A program made the translations under genes and the position numbers. A DNA stretch of 64,000 bases from Saprospiraceae bacterium (GTDB taxonomy: Bacteria; Bacteroidota; Bacteroidia; Chitinophagales; Saprospiraceae): contig JABSSL010000014.1 of the NCBI GenBank assembly GCA_013214355.1, positions 57,296 through 121,295 of the forward strand. The letters are read 5' to 3'. The notes under the pieces were generated by a model that saw only the letters and a list, made by a program, of their open reading frames with translations, searched no databases and was not told the DNA's origin. The stretch's first letter is position 1; the number at the start of each line of letters is the position of its first letter. Shown one piece after another: positions 1 to 8,726 of this stretch.

Positions 1-59
1 CAACTCCTGTAGTGGGGATTTTATCCCGCTTCTATAACTGCTTCTTTAATGACCTACCT

Positions 60-1697
60 TTAGGGAAGATCTTTATTGAACGATTGTTTCAGATGATCCA
101 GTAGCTTCTGCACCCGTTCCGCAGGTGCTAAATCCCCTGTTGGTTGTTCCTTTTGTCCCTGATCAGTAGGCATGGATTCGACATAAATAGAACTGGAAGG
201 GAAAGCAAAACTTATATCTAGGCTCTCCGCAATCCGCAAAATAGCTAGCAATAATTCCTCTTTTACCCGTAGCTCTGTGCCATAATCCGGGACTTGGAGC
301 GGCGCTCGGAACATAATGCTGAGGGAGGAATCTGCTAAGCTGCTAAGATGGACATAGTATCCTTCTTTTTGAGTATAAGGATGTGAGAGGATAAGTTGCT
401 TGAGACTATCCGTAAAAAGTTCTATTCGTTCTGGAGGCGTGTTGTAGGTAATACCAAGTTGAGTTTGGAAAAGTCGGTAAACACGAACACCCAAATTAGT
501 AATGGATTGATTGGCGATCACCCCATTAGGTACAGCCACCAAGGAGCTATCTGATTTTCGGATCCTAGTAGTTCGGAAACCTACCTCTTCTACCGTTCCA
601 GAGAATCCCCCTAGATCTATGAAATCTCCGATTTGAAACGGTTTGTCTACAAATATCATTGCTGATCCAATGAGGTTCTTAACCGTGTCTTGAGCGGCTA
701 AGGCAATAGCCAAACCTCCAATAGAAACACCCGCAATCAAGGCAGTAACATTCACTTCCAATAGATTTAAGGCTTGGAAGATGGCCCACAAAATGATGAC
801 GGCTTGTAAGGAACGCTTGAGGATTGGAACTACCTGTTCATCCAACTTATTTTCGGTGCGTTGGGTAAGCTGATAGAAGTACAGCATTAATATATCTAGG
901 ACTCTCAATGCAATTAGCATAACCAGTAGCGTGCTTACTATATTAGCTACTCTAACGGCTGAGATGAGCGCCTCTGGCTCAAATTGCAGGGCAGGGATGA
1001 AGATCTTTAGAATGCGGACGATAATCCAAACGCTGAGCAATTGAGCGATTCTCTTGACGAGGGATGGGGCCACCAATGATGGATACAGCCTGGAGGAACT
1101 TAATCTTTTGACTATAGGATTTAGAGCCCGACTGAGGAGGAAGTGAAGTAGGAAGGCAAGGACAATCATGATCACTATGCCAGACAATTGCCAAATGGCA
1201 AATCCCAAAACCTTCGTTTGTCCAAATTGAGGAAAGAGATTCAATAAAAAATCTGCTCCAAAAGGATAGATCGCCTTATGCAAACGTGGGATGCTACTAA
1301 CGGTTTCTGGACTGTAAAGCCAAAAGCTATCTCGTTTCTCAAGATAGACTTCAGGTAAGGCCTCTGGGAAAGGGATATAGACAGCTCTTCGAGCCGTACT
1401 ATCGTAGTAGTTGGAGTCCTGTGGAATCTGTCCAAAGCGGACGTATAACCCCTTACCATCTAGAATTTGCTTCAGCTGTATGGCACGTCTGCGTGCCAAT
1501 TCTGGTGCTAACTCTCCTACATCCAGCGCTTTTGCTGACGAATCTGGTGCGAAAGTCTTCTGTTGCAAAAAGTGCAGATGGACATACATACTATTGTAAG
1601 GGTTGTCCAATTTGATCTCCGGTGTTTCGGCCCGTTGACCCATTAAGCAAGCAGGGGCAAGGATGAAAAGGAATATCAAGTAGTAATAGTTCTTCAT
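60..1697 (-). CDS. MscS-family mechanosensitive ion channel
   Basis: The product (545 aa) is a small-conductance mechanosensitive channel of the inner membrane, a type that opens under membrane tension to release solutes. An N-terminal signal segment (MKNYYYLIFLFILAPACLMG) leads a periplasmic domain of about 150 residues. Several membrane helices follow, the last a Gly/Ala-rich pore helix (ALIAGVSIGGLAIALAAQD) and the typical beta domain with GDFIDLGGFSGTVEEVG and PNG. I chose the ATG at 1697 rather than an in-frame one at 1787, because only this start puts a signal peptide at the N terminus. The C-terminal about 40 residues are polar. It stands alone, divergent from the subtilase. The family call is firm; the gated solute cannot be told. 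Confidence 0.88.
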   Translation of the reverse strand: MKNYYYLIFLFILAPACLMGQRAETPEIKLDNPYNSMYVHLHFLQQKTFAPDSSAKALDVGELAPELARRRAIQLKQILDGKGLYVRFGQIPQDSNYYDSTARRAVYIPFPEALPEVYLEKRDSFWLYSPETVSSIPRLHKAIYPFGADFLLNLFPQFGQTKVLGFAIWQLSGIVIMIVLAFLLHFLLSRALNPIVKRLSSSRLYPSLVAPSLVKRIAQLLSVWIIVRILKIFIPALQFEPEALISAVRVANIVSTLLVMLIALRVLDILMLYFYQLTQRTENKLDEQVVPILKRSLQAVIILWAIFQALNLLEVNVTALIAGVSIGGLAIALAAQDTVKNLIGSAMIFVDKPFQIGDFIDLGGFSGTVEEVGFRTTRIRKSDSSLVAVPNGVIANQSITNLGVRVYRLFQTQLGITYNTPPERIELFTDSLKQLILSHPYTQKEGYYVHLSSLADSSLSIMFRAPLQVPDYGTELRVKEELLLAILRIAESLDISFAFPSSSIYVESMPTDQGQKEQPTGDLAPAERVQKLLDHLKQSFNKDLP

Positions 1698-2027
1698 CCT
1701 ACTACCAATTGTATATATACTACGGTATTTGAAATATTGCTGTATCCAGCTATTACGAAGATGATTTGTTGCGCTTCTTTCCTCCATTGGTATTTTAGGT
1801 AGTTTTGATCCACAAGGTAAAAGCTTTAAGGGAAATATTTACTGCTCCTTTTGTGACAAAGCGGGGAAAGAGCCACTTTTTAATGACTTGAATTGTGTAG
1901 ATTTATGGGCTATCTACAATTCCATAAAGGTTCTCGTCACATTTTGAGTTTCTATTAAGTTGAAACCCAAAAAATTGTGATAGAGGCTAGCCAACAGAAG
2001 CTTGCTTCTTTTGTTAATCGCAATCCT
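1698..2027. other. Divergent intergenic region
   Basis: These 330 bases separate the channel gene from the divergent subtilase gene and must hold both promoters. I see no tRNA, repeat or convincing small ORF, and no clear TAnnTTTG element at a sensible distance from either start. Confidence 0.5.
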
Positions 2028-4985
2028 ATGAAAAAGTGTTTCCTATTACTCTTCCTCGTTTTTGGCTTCTCTAGCCCCCTTCTGCAGGCCCAGCAACTAG
2101 ATCGAGTACAAGGAGAATTACTAGTCAAGCTTTTACCCAATACAGACCTGAAAGCTTGGGTAAAAGAGTGGCATTCCTTCAGAGGGGAACAAACGAAACT
2201 TACCATAAAGGAACGGGTGTCTAGGCCTTTAGATATTTGGCTTTTATCCTTTGATTTTGTAGCGATCAATGAGCATCATTTTCTAGCGGCGATCCGCAAA
2301 TCCCAAACACTCGATGTAGCACAGTTCAATCATTTAATTGATTATAGAGAAACCACTCCCAACGACCCCTTATTTACTTCCCAGTGGCAATACATTAACA
2401 CCGGCCTGAATGGTGGCCTTGCTGGAGCGGACATGGATGCAGAATTTGCTTGGGATATTGCCACCGGCGGAGTTACAGCTGGAGGGGACACGATCGTGGT
2501 GTGCGTGATTGATTCGGGGGTGGATGCTATGCATGAGGATCTGCAGGCCAATCTCTGGATCAATCATAACGAAATACCTGATAACGACATTGACGATGAC
2601 GGTAATGGCTATGTAGATGACTATCGAGGGTGGAATACGATCAATGCGGTGAATGATGATGATATCAGCGGAGATCCAAGGCATGGTACGTCTGTTTCTG
2701 GCATTGTTGGAGCGGTTGGGAACAATGGTGTTGGGATTACTGGGGTGAATTGGGGGGTGAAGCTCATGATGGTGGCTAATGGACTTAATACTAATGAAGC
2801 GAGGGTAATCTCTTCCTATTCCTATCCTTTAGAATTAAGAAAACAATACAATGAAACTGGAGGGGAATTGGGAGCCTTTGTAGTAGCTACCAATTCATCT
2901 TGGGGACTCAATTTTGGGGAGGCCGAGACGGCGCCCTTGTGGTGTGAGATGTATGATGCTTTGGGGGAGGTAGGCATACTCAGCGCTGGTGCAACCGCCA
3001 ATCGAATCGTCGATGTCGATATCGATGGAGACCTTCCGACTAGTTGTCCAAGTGATTATCTAATCTCTGTAACCAATATTGATCGTAGGAATCAAAAAGT
3101 TGAAGCTGCCGGCTGGGGGGCTATTAGTATAGATCTTGGGGCTTATGGCGAGGACGTTTTTACCCTTGACTCCGGTAATGATTACGGGGCTTTTCGAGGA
3201 ACTTCGGCGGCAACTCCCCAGGTTGCTGGCGCGATTGCACTTTTGTACTCCTCGCCCTGCGAAGACTTCATGGATATCGTAGAAAATGCTCCTGCTGTAG
3301 CTGCACTGGAGGTGAAGCGATTTATTATGGAGGGCGTCAAACCTAATGAATCATTGGATAGCATTACGGTTACCGGAGGAGTGCTAAATCTAAATAATAG
3401 CATGACGGGTTTCATGGAGGAATGTGGTACTTGTCCTCCAGCTACCAATCCGACGTTTAGCGTTTTGACCGATACCGCTGCCACTTTGGAGTGGATTTCC
3501 TTTGATATCAATACTAGAATTGATCTGCGTTGGCGACAAGTGGGGACACCCACTTGGAACGAGATTACTGAGGCGATTTCCCCTTACAATTTTCCGACCC
3601 TGACTTCTTGTACGATGTACGAATATCAGTTCAAAGCCTATTGTGAGAGCGACACCTTAGCTTATTCTCCTTCCACCGTATTCACTAGCGATGGATGCTG
3701 TGATGCTCCTGAGGATGTACAACTAGATGAAATACTTGCGACCAGCGCACAGTTAAGTTGGGGGAGTGTGTTGGCTGCCGAAAGTTACGAATTACGCTAC
3801 CGGTTAGATGAAGGGGGAGAGTGGGATACGATTGGGGTAGCCGATACCTTCGTGAACCTCACACTATTGCAAGCCTGCACGAAATTTGAAGTGCAATTGC
3901 GATCTATTTGTGGGTCGGATACTAAAGATTTCGGTAGTTCTTTCTATTTCAGTACAAGAGGGTGCGGGGCTTGCCTAGATTTGAACTATTGTGTGACCGA
4001 TTTTCTTGAATCTACCAATGAATGGATTGAGCGGGTAATGATAGGACCACTAGACAATATGAGTGGCCAAGACCCAGATGCTTATGGAGACTATACAGGA
4101 TTAGCCGTCACTCAACTGGAACAAGGAGCGACTTATCCCCTGATGCTAGTGCCAGGTTATGCTGGCGTGAGTTTTAGTGAGTATTTCGAAGTCTATATAG
4201 ACCTCAATCAGAATGGATCATTTGAAAGTGGGGAAAGAGTTTTTGATGCTGGTATGGCAAGTAATCTTCCTGCGAGTGGTAGCCTGAGTATTGCGCCCGA
4301 TGCAATGATGGGAGTTACCAGAATGCGTGTAATTATGCAGTTCCAATCGGTTTCGGGTACTTGTCCGTTTTCGGGACAAGCTTTTGGAGAAGTAGAGGAT
4401 TATTGTGTGCAAATTGTACCGGCGAACAATTGTAATATTCCCATTGGTTTAGATACAGTTGCCGTCGGTAATACGATGGCGAGATTGAGCTGGGATCGGG
4501 TATCACCTGCCGTAGATTACTTTCTTCGATACCGTATTAAAGGTAACTCAGATTGGCTGGCCGCCATTGTTAATGATACCAGTTATGTTTTGAATAATCT
4601 GGAAGCTTGTGCGGAATATGAGGTAGCCGTGAAAAGTCGTTGTGCACAGGAACAGAGTGAATATTCAGTTTCCTTTTCTTTCAAAACCTCTTGTATTAGT
4701 AATGTTGATGATCCAACTAAGGCCAAGATTGACTGGATGCTCACCCCTAATCCCGCTAGGGATAAGGCTTCATTATGGATTAGAATGCCTGAGCTTAAGG
4801 GGAACCTAGATGCCATCATACTAGATGTGTCGGGAAAGGTAGTCCAGAAGGTAGCCATTGGTAGAGCTATTCCTGGAATACAACAGGTAGATATTCCAGT
4901 TGATCAGCTTTCGAGTGGTCTCTATTTTGTGCAATTGGTCAATAGCAATATTCCACTTAGCATCAAAAAACTAGTTGTTGATTAG
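2028..4985 (+). CDS. Secreted subtilisin-like serine protease with T9SS sorting domain
   Basis: A peptidase S8 protein of 985 aa. The signal peptide (MKKCFLLLFLVFGFSSPLLQA) supports the ATG at 2028 over the upstream in-frame ATG at 1977. The catalytic triad is visible: Asp162 in VIDSGVD, His219 in RHGTSVSG, Ser393 in FRGTSAATP; Asn289 in ATNSSWG is the likely oxyanion residue. Two fibronectin-III-like, Cys-containing modules follow (about 480-640), then a GEVED-type domain (GQAFGEVEDYC), a third Fn3-like module, and a C-terminal sorting domain (MLTPNPARDKASL ... GLYFVQLV) of the kind used by type IX secretion. It is therefore probably exported across the outer membrane and kept at the surface or released. 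The gene is monocistronic. Substrate unknown. Confidence 0.93.
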   Translation: MKKCFLLLFLVFGFSSPLLQAQQLDRVQGELLVKLLPNTDLKAWVKEWHSFRGEQTKLTIKERVSRPLDIWLLSFDFVAINEHHFLAAIRKSQTLDVAQFNHLIDYRETTPNDPLFTSQWQYINTGLNGGLAGADMDAEFAWDIATGGVTAGGDTIVVCVIDSGVDAMHEDLQANLWINHNEIPDNDIDDDGNGYVDDYRGWNTINAVNDDDISGDPRHGTSVSGIVGAVGNNGVGITGVNWGVKLMMVANGLNTNEARVISSYSYPLELRKQYNETGGELGAFVVATNSSWGLNFGEAETAPLWCEMYDALGEVGILSAGATANRIVDVDIDGDLPTSCPSDYLISVTNIDRRNQKVEAAGWGAISIDLGAYGEDVFTLDSGNDYGAFRGTSAATPQVAGAIALLYSSPCEDFMDIVENAPAVAALEVKRFIMEGVKPNESLDSITVTGGVLNLNNSMTGFMEECGTCPPATNPTFSVLTDTAATLEWISFDINTRIDLRWRQVGTPTWNEITEAISPYNFPTLTSCTMYEYQFKAYCESDTLAYSPSTVFTSDGCCDAPEDVQLDEILATSAQLSWGSVLAAESYELRYRLDEGGEWDTIGVADTFVNLTLLQACTKFEVQLRSICGSDTKDFGSSFYFSTRGCGACLDLNYCVTDFLESTNEWIERVMIGPLDNMSGQDPDAYGDYTGLAVTQLEQGATYPLMLVPGYAGVSFSEYFEVYIDLNQNGSFESGERVFDAGMASNLPASGSLSIAPDAMMGVTRMRVIMQFQSVSGTCPFSGQAFGEVEDYCVQIVPANNCNIPIGLDTVAVGNTMARLSWDRVSPAVDYFLRYRIKGNSDWLAAIVNDTSYVLNNLEACAEYEVAVKSRCAQEQSEYSVSFSFKTSCISNVDDPTKAKIDWMLTPNPARDKASLWIRMPELKGNLDAIILDVSGKVVQKVAIGRAIPGIQQVDIPVDQLSSGLYFVQLVNSNIPLSIKKLVVD

Positions 4986-5139
4986 AAGTCACCTAAACCT
5001 ATGCTTAAGTAATTCTCTCCCGATAGTTAACAACTTCAGCAATTTCTGGAAGCGTATAGATAGTAACTTGTCTACTAGGAGTAAAGTACTTCTAGGATAG
5101 TGAGATATGGATTTTGCATAACCAAAACATAAACTAAGT

Positions 5140-6192
5140 ATGAAGAAACAGTATTTATTCACAGCGCTAAAAGGCTTATGCCTGCTGTTGGTTGTAGCAG
5201 CTTGTAATACGCCTACGGACTCAGATCCGGCTCAAGAAGAGGAAACTGAAGTAGTGGAAGAAACGAGTCCTACAATTCCGGAAGTACAATACACCTTGAC
5301 TAAAGATCAGACCCATAGCAAATTTAGTAGTGCGATCGAACCCGTGCTTAGGGTTCCATCAGGAAGTGTGATTGAAGCTTTTACTGAGGATGCTAGTGAT
5401 GAACAATTTAAGTTGGATTCGGATGCTAGTGCCTTGGAGCAATTAAGTTTTGACCCGATACACCCGATTACTGGCCCCGTTTATGTCGAAGGAGCAGAGG
5501 TCGGAGACGTCCTGAAAGTTAAACTTCACAAGATTGATGTGGTGGATTGGGGTTGGACGGCTATTCTACCCGGCTTTGGCTTTTTACCTGAGGATTTTAA
5601 AGAACCCTATCTACGTACATTTCCTATGAATGAGGGAACGAAGAGTGTGCCCTTCACGGATAAGGTTAATGTGCCTTTGCGCCCCTTCCCTGGCGTGATG
5701 GGCGTAGCACCAGCGACCGAGGAGATGCTTTCTACTATTCCGCCAAGAGCGAACGGAGGGAATATGGATGATCCACACATGATTGAAGGGACCACAGTCT
5801 ACTTTCCTGTATTTGTAGAAGGGGGCCTTTTTAGTATTGGAGATGGGCATGCTGTGCAAGGGATGGGTGAGGTCTGTGGTACAGGGCTTGAAGCTCCAAT
5901 GCGCATCGTGTACGAGATTGAGGTCTTGAAAGGGGGGCGTGCCATAGATGAGCCTGAATACGAAACGGATGATTATTATGCGGTTACTGCATTCGGTACT
6001 AGTATTGATGAAGCGGCAAAAAAGGCAGTGAGATATATGGTTAAGTACTTACAAACTGAACACGGTCTAACCGCATCGGAGGCTTACGCTCTATGTTCTC
6101 TGGCCGGTGATCTTCAGATTGCTGAAGTCGTTGATGTTCCGCATATGTTGGTAGCTATGCATATGTCCAAAGAAATACTAGGCATCAAGTAA
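5140..6192 (+). CDS. Acetamidase/formamidase-family lipoprotein
   Basis: A 350-aa FmdA/AmdA-family protein. This family hydrolyses formamide or acetamide to ammonia and the acid. The start gives a lipoprotein signal with lipobox Cys22 (VVAAC), followed by an acidic linker, so the protein is membrane anchored outside the cytoplasm, unlike the classical cytosolic enzymes. Core segments of the family are GPVYVEGAEVGDVLKV, RPFPGVMGVAP, PPRANGGNMD and GLFSIGDGHAVQGMGEVCGTG, where His and Asp residues would bind metal. It converges with an amidase-signature gene across a hairpin at 6199-6235. Family assignment is good; the true amide substrate is not known. Confidence 0.87.
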   Translation: MKKQYLFTALKGLCLLLVVAACNTPTDSDPAQEEETEVVEETSPTIPEVQYTLTKDQTHSKFSSAIEPVLRVPSGSVIEAFTEDASDEQFKLDSDASALEQLSFDPIHPITGPVYVEGAEVGDVLKVKLHKIDVVDWGWTAILPGFGFLPEDFKEPYLRTFPMNEGTKSVPFTDKVNVPLRPFPGVMGVAPATEEMLSTIPPRANGGNMDDPHMIEGTTVYFPVFVEGGLFSIGDGHAVQGMGEVCGTGLEAPMRIVYEIEVLKGGRAIDEPEYETDDYYAVTAFGTSIDEAAKKAVRYMVKYLQTEHGLTASEAYALCSLAGDLQIAEVVDVPHMLVAMHMSKEILGIK

Positions 6193-6198
6193 AGTAGG

Positions 6199-6235
6199 AA
6201 TGGGAAACCGTAGGGGTTAGTTCCGGTTTCCCATT
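6199..6235. terminator. Bidirectional terminator hairpin
   Basis: A perfect 12-bp inverted repeat, AATGGGAAACCG with CGGTTTCCCATT, and a 13-nt loop. It sits 7 nt after the acetamidase stop and 11 nt from the end of the convergent amidase gene, so it can serve both. Confidence 0.8.
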
Positions 6236-6245
6236 TCATCTCTTT

Positions 6246-7841
6246 CTAACTTTCCTTAAAGGTCGGCGCTTTCCGATGCATCGAGGCTTGTTCGTAGGCA
6301 TAAGCCATCTCTATCAGCAAAGGCTCCATCCAGGCGCCGCTAAAGAAAGATATTCCAACAGGAAGTCCTTCAATCCACCCCATTGGGACCGTAATATTGG
6401 GGTAGCCCGCACGAGCGGCTGGCGAAGAACTACCTCCCAAGAAGAGATCTCCATTGATGGGGTCAATTTTCCAAGCCGCTGAACCGGTTGGGGCAATGAT
6501 GGCGTCAAGTTCTTGGGTGGCAAGCGCTTCATCAATTCCTTTCTCCCTCGTATTCTTAAGCATCTTATCCAGTAATTCCTTGTATTCAGGAGTATCTAGG
6601 CTTTCCTTCTTTTGTGCCATTTCCAGTAGCCCCTGATCGAAGGAAGACTCTATAGAATCTTGCTTATTGAAGGCTATCAAATCTTCCAAGTTCTTAATGG
6701 GAGCATCGGGGCCTAAGGATGCGAAATACTTATTCAAGCCATCTTTGAATTCGTACAGCATAATTTGAAAAGAGTCTCGCCCTCCATCACCGGAACCTAT
6801 ACGATCAATCCGAATTACCTCGGCTCCTTGCGCCTCCATGAGTGTCACAGCCTTTTCTATTAATTCATCTACTTGATGATGAAATCCTAGGGCACGAGTG
6901 TACAAACCGATTTTCTTTCCCTGGAGCCCATCCTTTTTTAGAAAAGTAGTATAATCTGTGTGCGATTTACCCGCGCTAGCAGCGGTCTTATCATCTTTTG
7001 GGTCGATTCCCGTCAAAGCTCCGAGACAGATGGCTGCATCTTTGACTGTTCTTGCCATGGGACCGGCAGTATCTTGCGTTTCGGAAATGGGGATGATTCC
7101 TGCCCGACTGACCAATCCTACCGTAGGTTTAATGCCAACCACACCATTAGCATGTGAGGGACATACAATGGAACCATTTGTCTCCGTGCCAATTGCTAGC
7201 ATACAGAAGTTAGCAGAGACAGCAGCTCCTGAGCCGGCGCTTGAACCACAAGGGTTTCGATCTGTAACGTAGGGATTCTTGGTTTGCCCTCCCCTTCCAC
7301 TCCATCCGCTGGATGAAACATTAGAACGGAAATTTGCCCATTCGCTCAGGTTGGCCTTGCCTAGAATTAGGGCTCCAGCTTCCCGCAATTTAGCTGCGAC
7401 CCAGCTATCCTGTAAAGGCCGCGAACCTAATAAGGCACGTGAACCTGCCGTTGTAAGCATCTTATCATTTGTATCGATATTGTCCTTCAGAACGATGGGA
7501 ATGCCATGCAAAGGACCTCTAGCGTTGCCTGCTTTTAATTCTTCATCCAGTTGCTTGGCAATGTCTATCGCTTCAGGATTTACCTCGATGATAGAATTAA
7601 CCTTCGGTCCCGCCTGGTCCAATTGCTCAATTCGATCCAGATAGGCTTTTGCTACGCTTTCAATGGAGAAGTCTCCTGCCGAGAATCCTGCCTGCATTTG
7701 ATCGATGGTCATCTCTTCAAAAGAGAAAGTCGAATCTGTTGGAGGAGGAGACGATTCTGGGGTATTGCAAGCATAGAGCCCCCATAGTTGGGCACCGATT
7801 AAAGTACTGGCGCTGTGTTGGATAAAGTTTCTTCTTTTCAT
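6246..7841 (-). CDS. Amidase-signature family hydrolase, exported
   Basis: A 531-aa amidase of the Ser-cisSer-Lys class. With the ATG at 7841 the catalytic residues are Lys119 (VLKDNID), Ser200 (CGSSAGSG) and Ser224 (GTETNGSIVCPS), all present and in the expected order. The N terminus reads MKRRNFIQHSAS with a hydrophobic stretch and a Cys25 lipobox-like end (LYACN), which suggests Tat export with lipid anchoring. A start at 7898 would bury this signal. These enzymes cleave a wide range of carboxamides. A DsrE-like gene lies 46 nt upstream on the same strand, so the two may be cotranscribed. Substrate not predictable. Confidence 0.9.
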   Translation of the reverse strand: MKRRNFIQHSASTLIGAQLWGLYACNTPESSPPPTDSTFSFEEMTIDQMQAGFSAGDFSIESVAKAYLDRIEQLDQAGPKVNSIIEVNPEAIDIAKQLDEELKAGNARGPLHGIPIVLKDNIDTNDKMLTTAGSRALLGSRPLQDSWVAAKLREAGALILGKANLSEWANFRSNVSSSGWSGRGGQTKNPYVTDRNPCGSSAGSGAAVSANFCMLAIGTETNGSIVCPSHANGVVGIKPTVGLVSRAGIIPISETQDTAGPMARTVKDAAICLGALTGIDPKDDKTAASAGKSHTDYTTFLKKDGLQGKKIGLYTRALGFHHQVDELIEKAVTLMEAQGAEVIRIDRIGSGDGGRDSFQIMLYEFKDGLNKYFASLGPDAPIKNLEDLIAFNKQDSIESSFDQGLLEMAQKKESLDTPEYKELLDKMLKNTREKGIDEALATQELDAIIAPTGSAAWKIDPINGDLFLGGSSSPAARAGYPNITVPMGWIEGLPVGISFFSGAWMEPLLIEMAYAYEQASMHRKAPTFKES

Positions 7842-7887
7842 ACTAAATGGGTGTATTTGGTGTGGATGATTTTTTAGGGAATATAAA

Positions 7888-8430
7888 TTAGAAGGCAATT
7901 AATCGATAACCTTCATTTTGCTTTGTGATTAATACAGTCATGGCGGATAAGGCCACCTTGACGGGACCGGCCAATTCCGATCGATCTATTTTTCTTGAAT
8001 GGATAGATTGGCCACAGATATAGATTTCGGCTCCGGCTTCCTCTAAGGCTTTCAGTAGAGGTAAGTTGGGATTGTCCATTCCATATCGTTTTTGATATGC
8101 CTCATTACTCAGTGCATCCTTGCTTGCTAAATTATGAATGGCACATGCTACTTTCAGGTTCTTCGCCGGCACACCAGCTTGGGCATGCATGTTTAGAAAG
8201 CGAGCCAGGGTGTTGAGTTGAGGATTGATTTGACCGGGTTGATCTGGGCTTTTCGCAATGTCAAAAACAACTTTATAGCTTTGCGAGGTGTCAACTTTGA
8301 AGTCTGGATCTTCCACCTTGTGAACAGCTCCAAACGGGGCTATAATTGGACCGGCGCTACGTTGTGCTTGTAGGAAGCTGCAGCAAAAAAGGAATATCAT
8401 TAGTTGAATTACACGAATCTTTTTCAGCAT
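7888..8430 (-). CDS. Exported DsrE-like protein
   Basis: 180 aa with a signal peptide (MLKKIRVIQLMIFLFCCSFLQAQ) and a DsrE/DsrF-like fold. The recognisable part is VVFDIAKSPDQPGQINPQL, a central helix-strand unit, and LKALEEAGAEIYICGQSI, whose Cys is the position used for sulfur transfer in cytosolic relatives. Export makes a classical sulfur-relay role doubtful. It lies upstream of the amidase gene on the same strand with a 46-nt gap. I am confident of the family, not of the function. Confidence 0.8.
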   Translation of the reverse strand: MLKKIRVIQLMIFLFCCSFLQAQRSAGPIIAPFGAVHKVEDPDFKVDTSQSYKVVFDIAKSPDQPGQINPQLNTLARFLNMHAQAGVPAKNLKVACAIHNLASKDALSNEAYQKRYGMDNPNLPLLKALEEAGAEIYICGQSIHSRKIDRSELAGPVKVALSAMTVLITKQNEGYRLIAF

Positions 8431-8726
8431 GATAACAAGGTTTAAGATGATACTGTCAGCTGGCCTTCGGGCCTTGTAACAAAAGGGGATTTGACCGACT
8501 GATGGAGCAAGGTAAAGCTTATATGATAAATATGGACTGGTCTCAATTTAATTTGCTAAATTTCGGAACCTACACCTAAAGACAGACTCTATGACAAGTT
8601 TTGTGAAATCGAGGCATCCCTTACTGGATAGCTAAAATTCTACACCCTACACCACCGACTAGATAGATGGTCTAAGAAAACTAGATCAAACCCCTCCAAA
8701 TTCAAGCTTCATTAATTCGTGTTACC

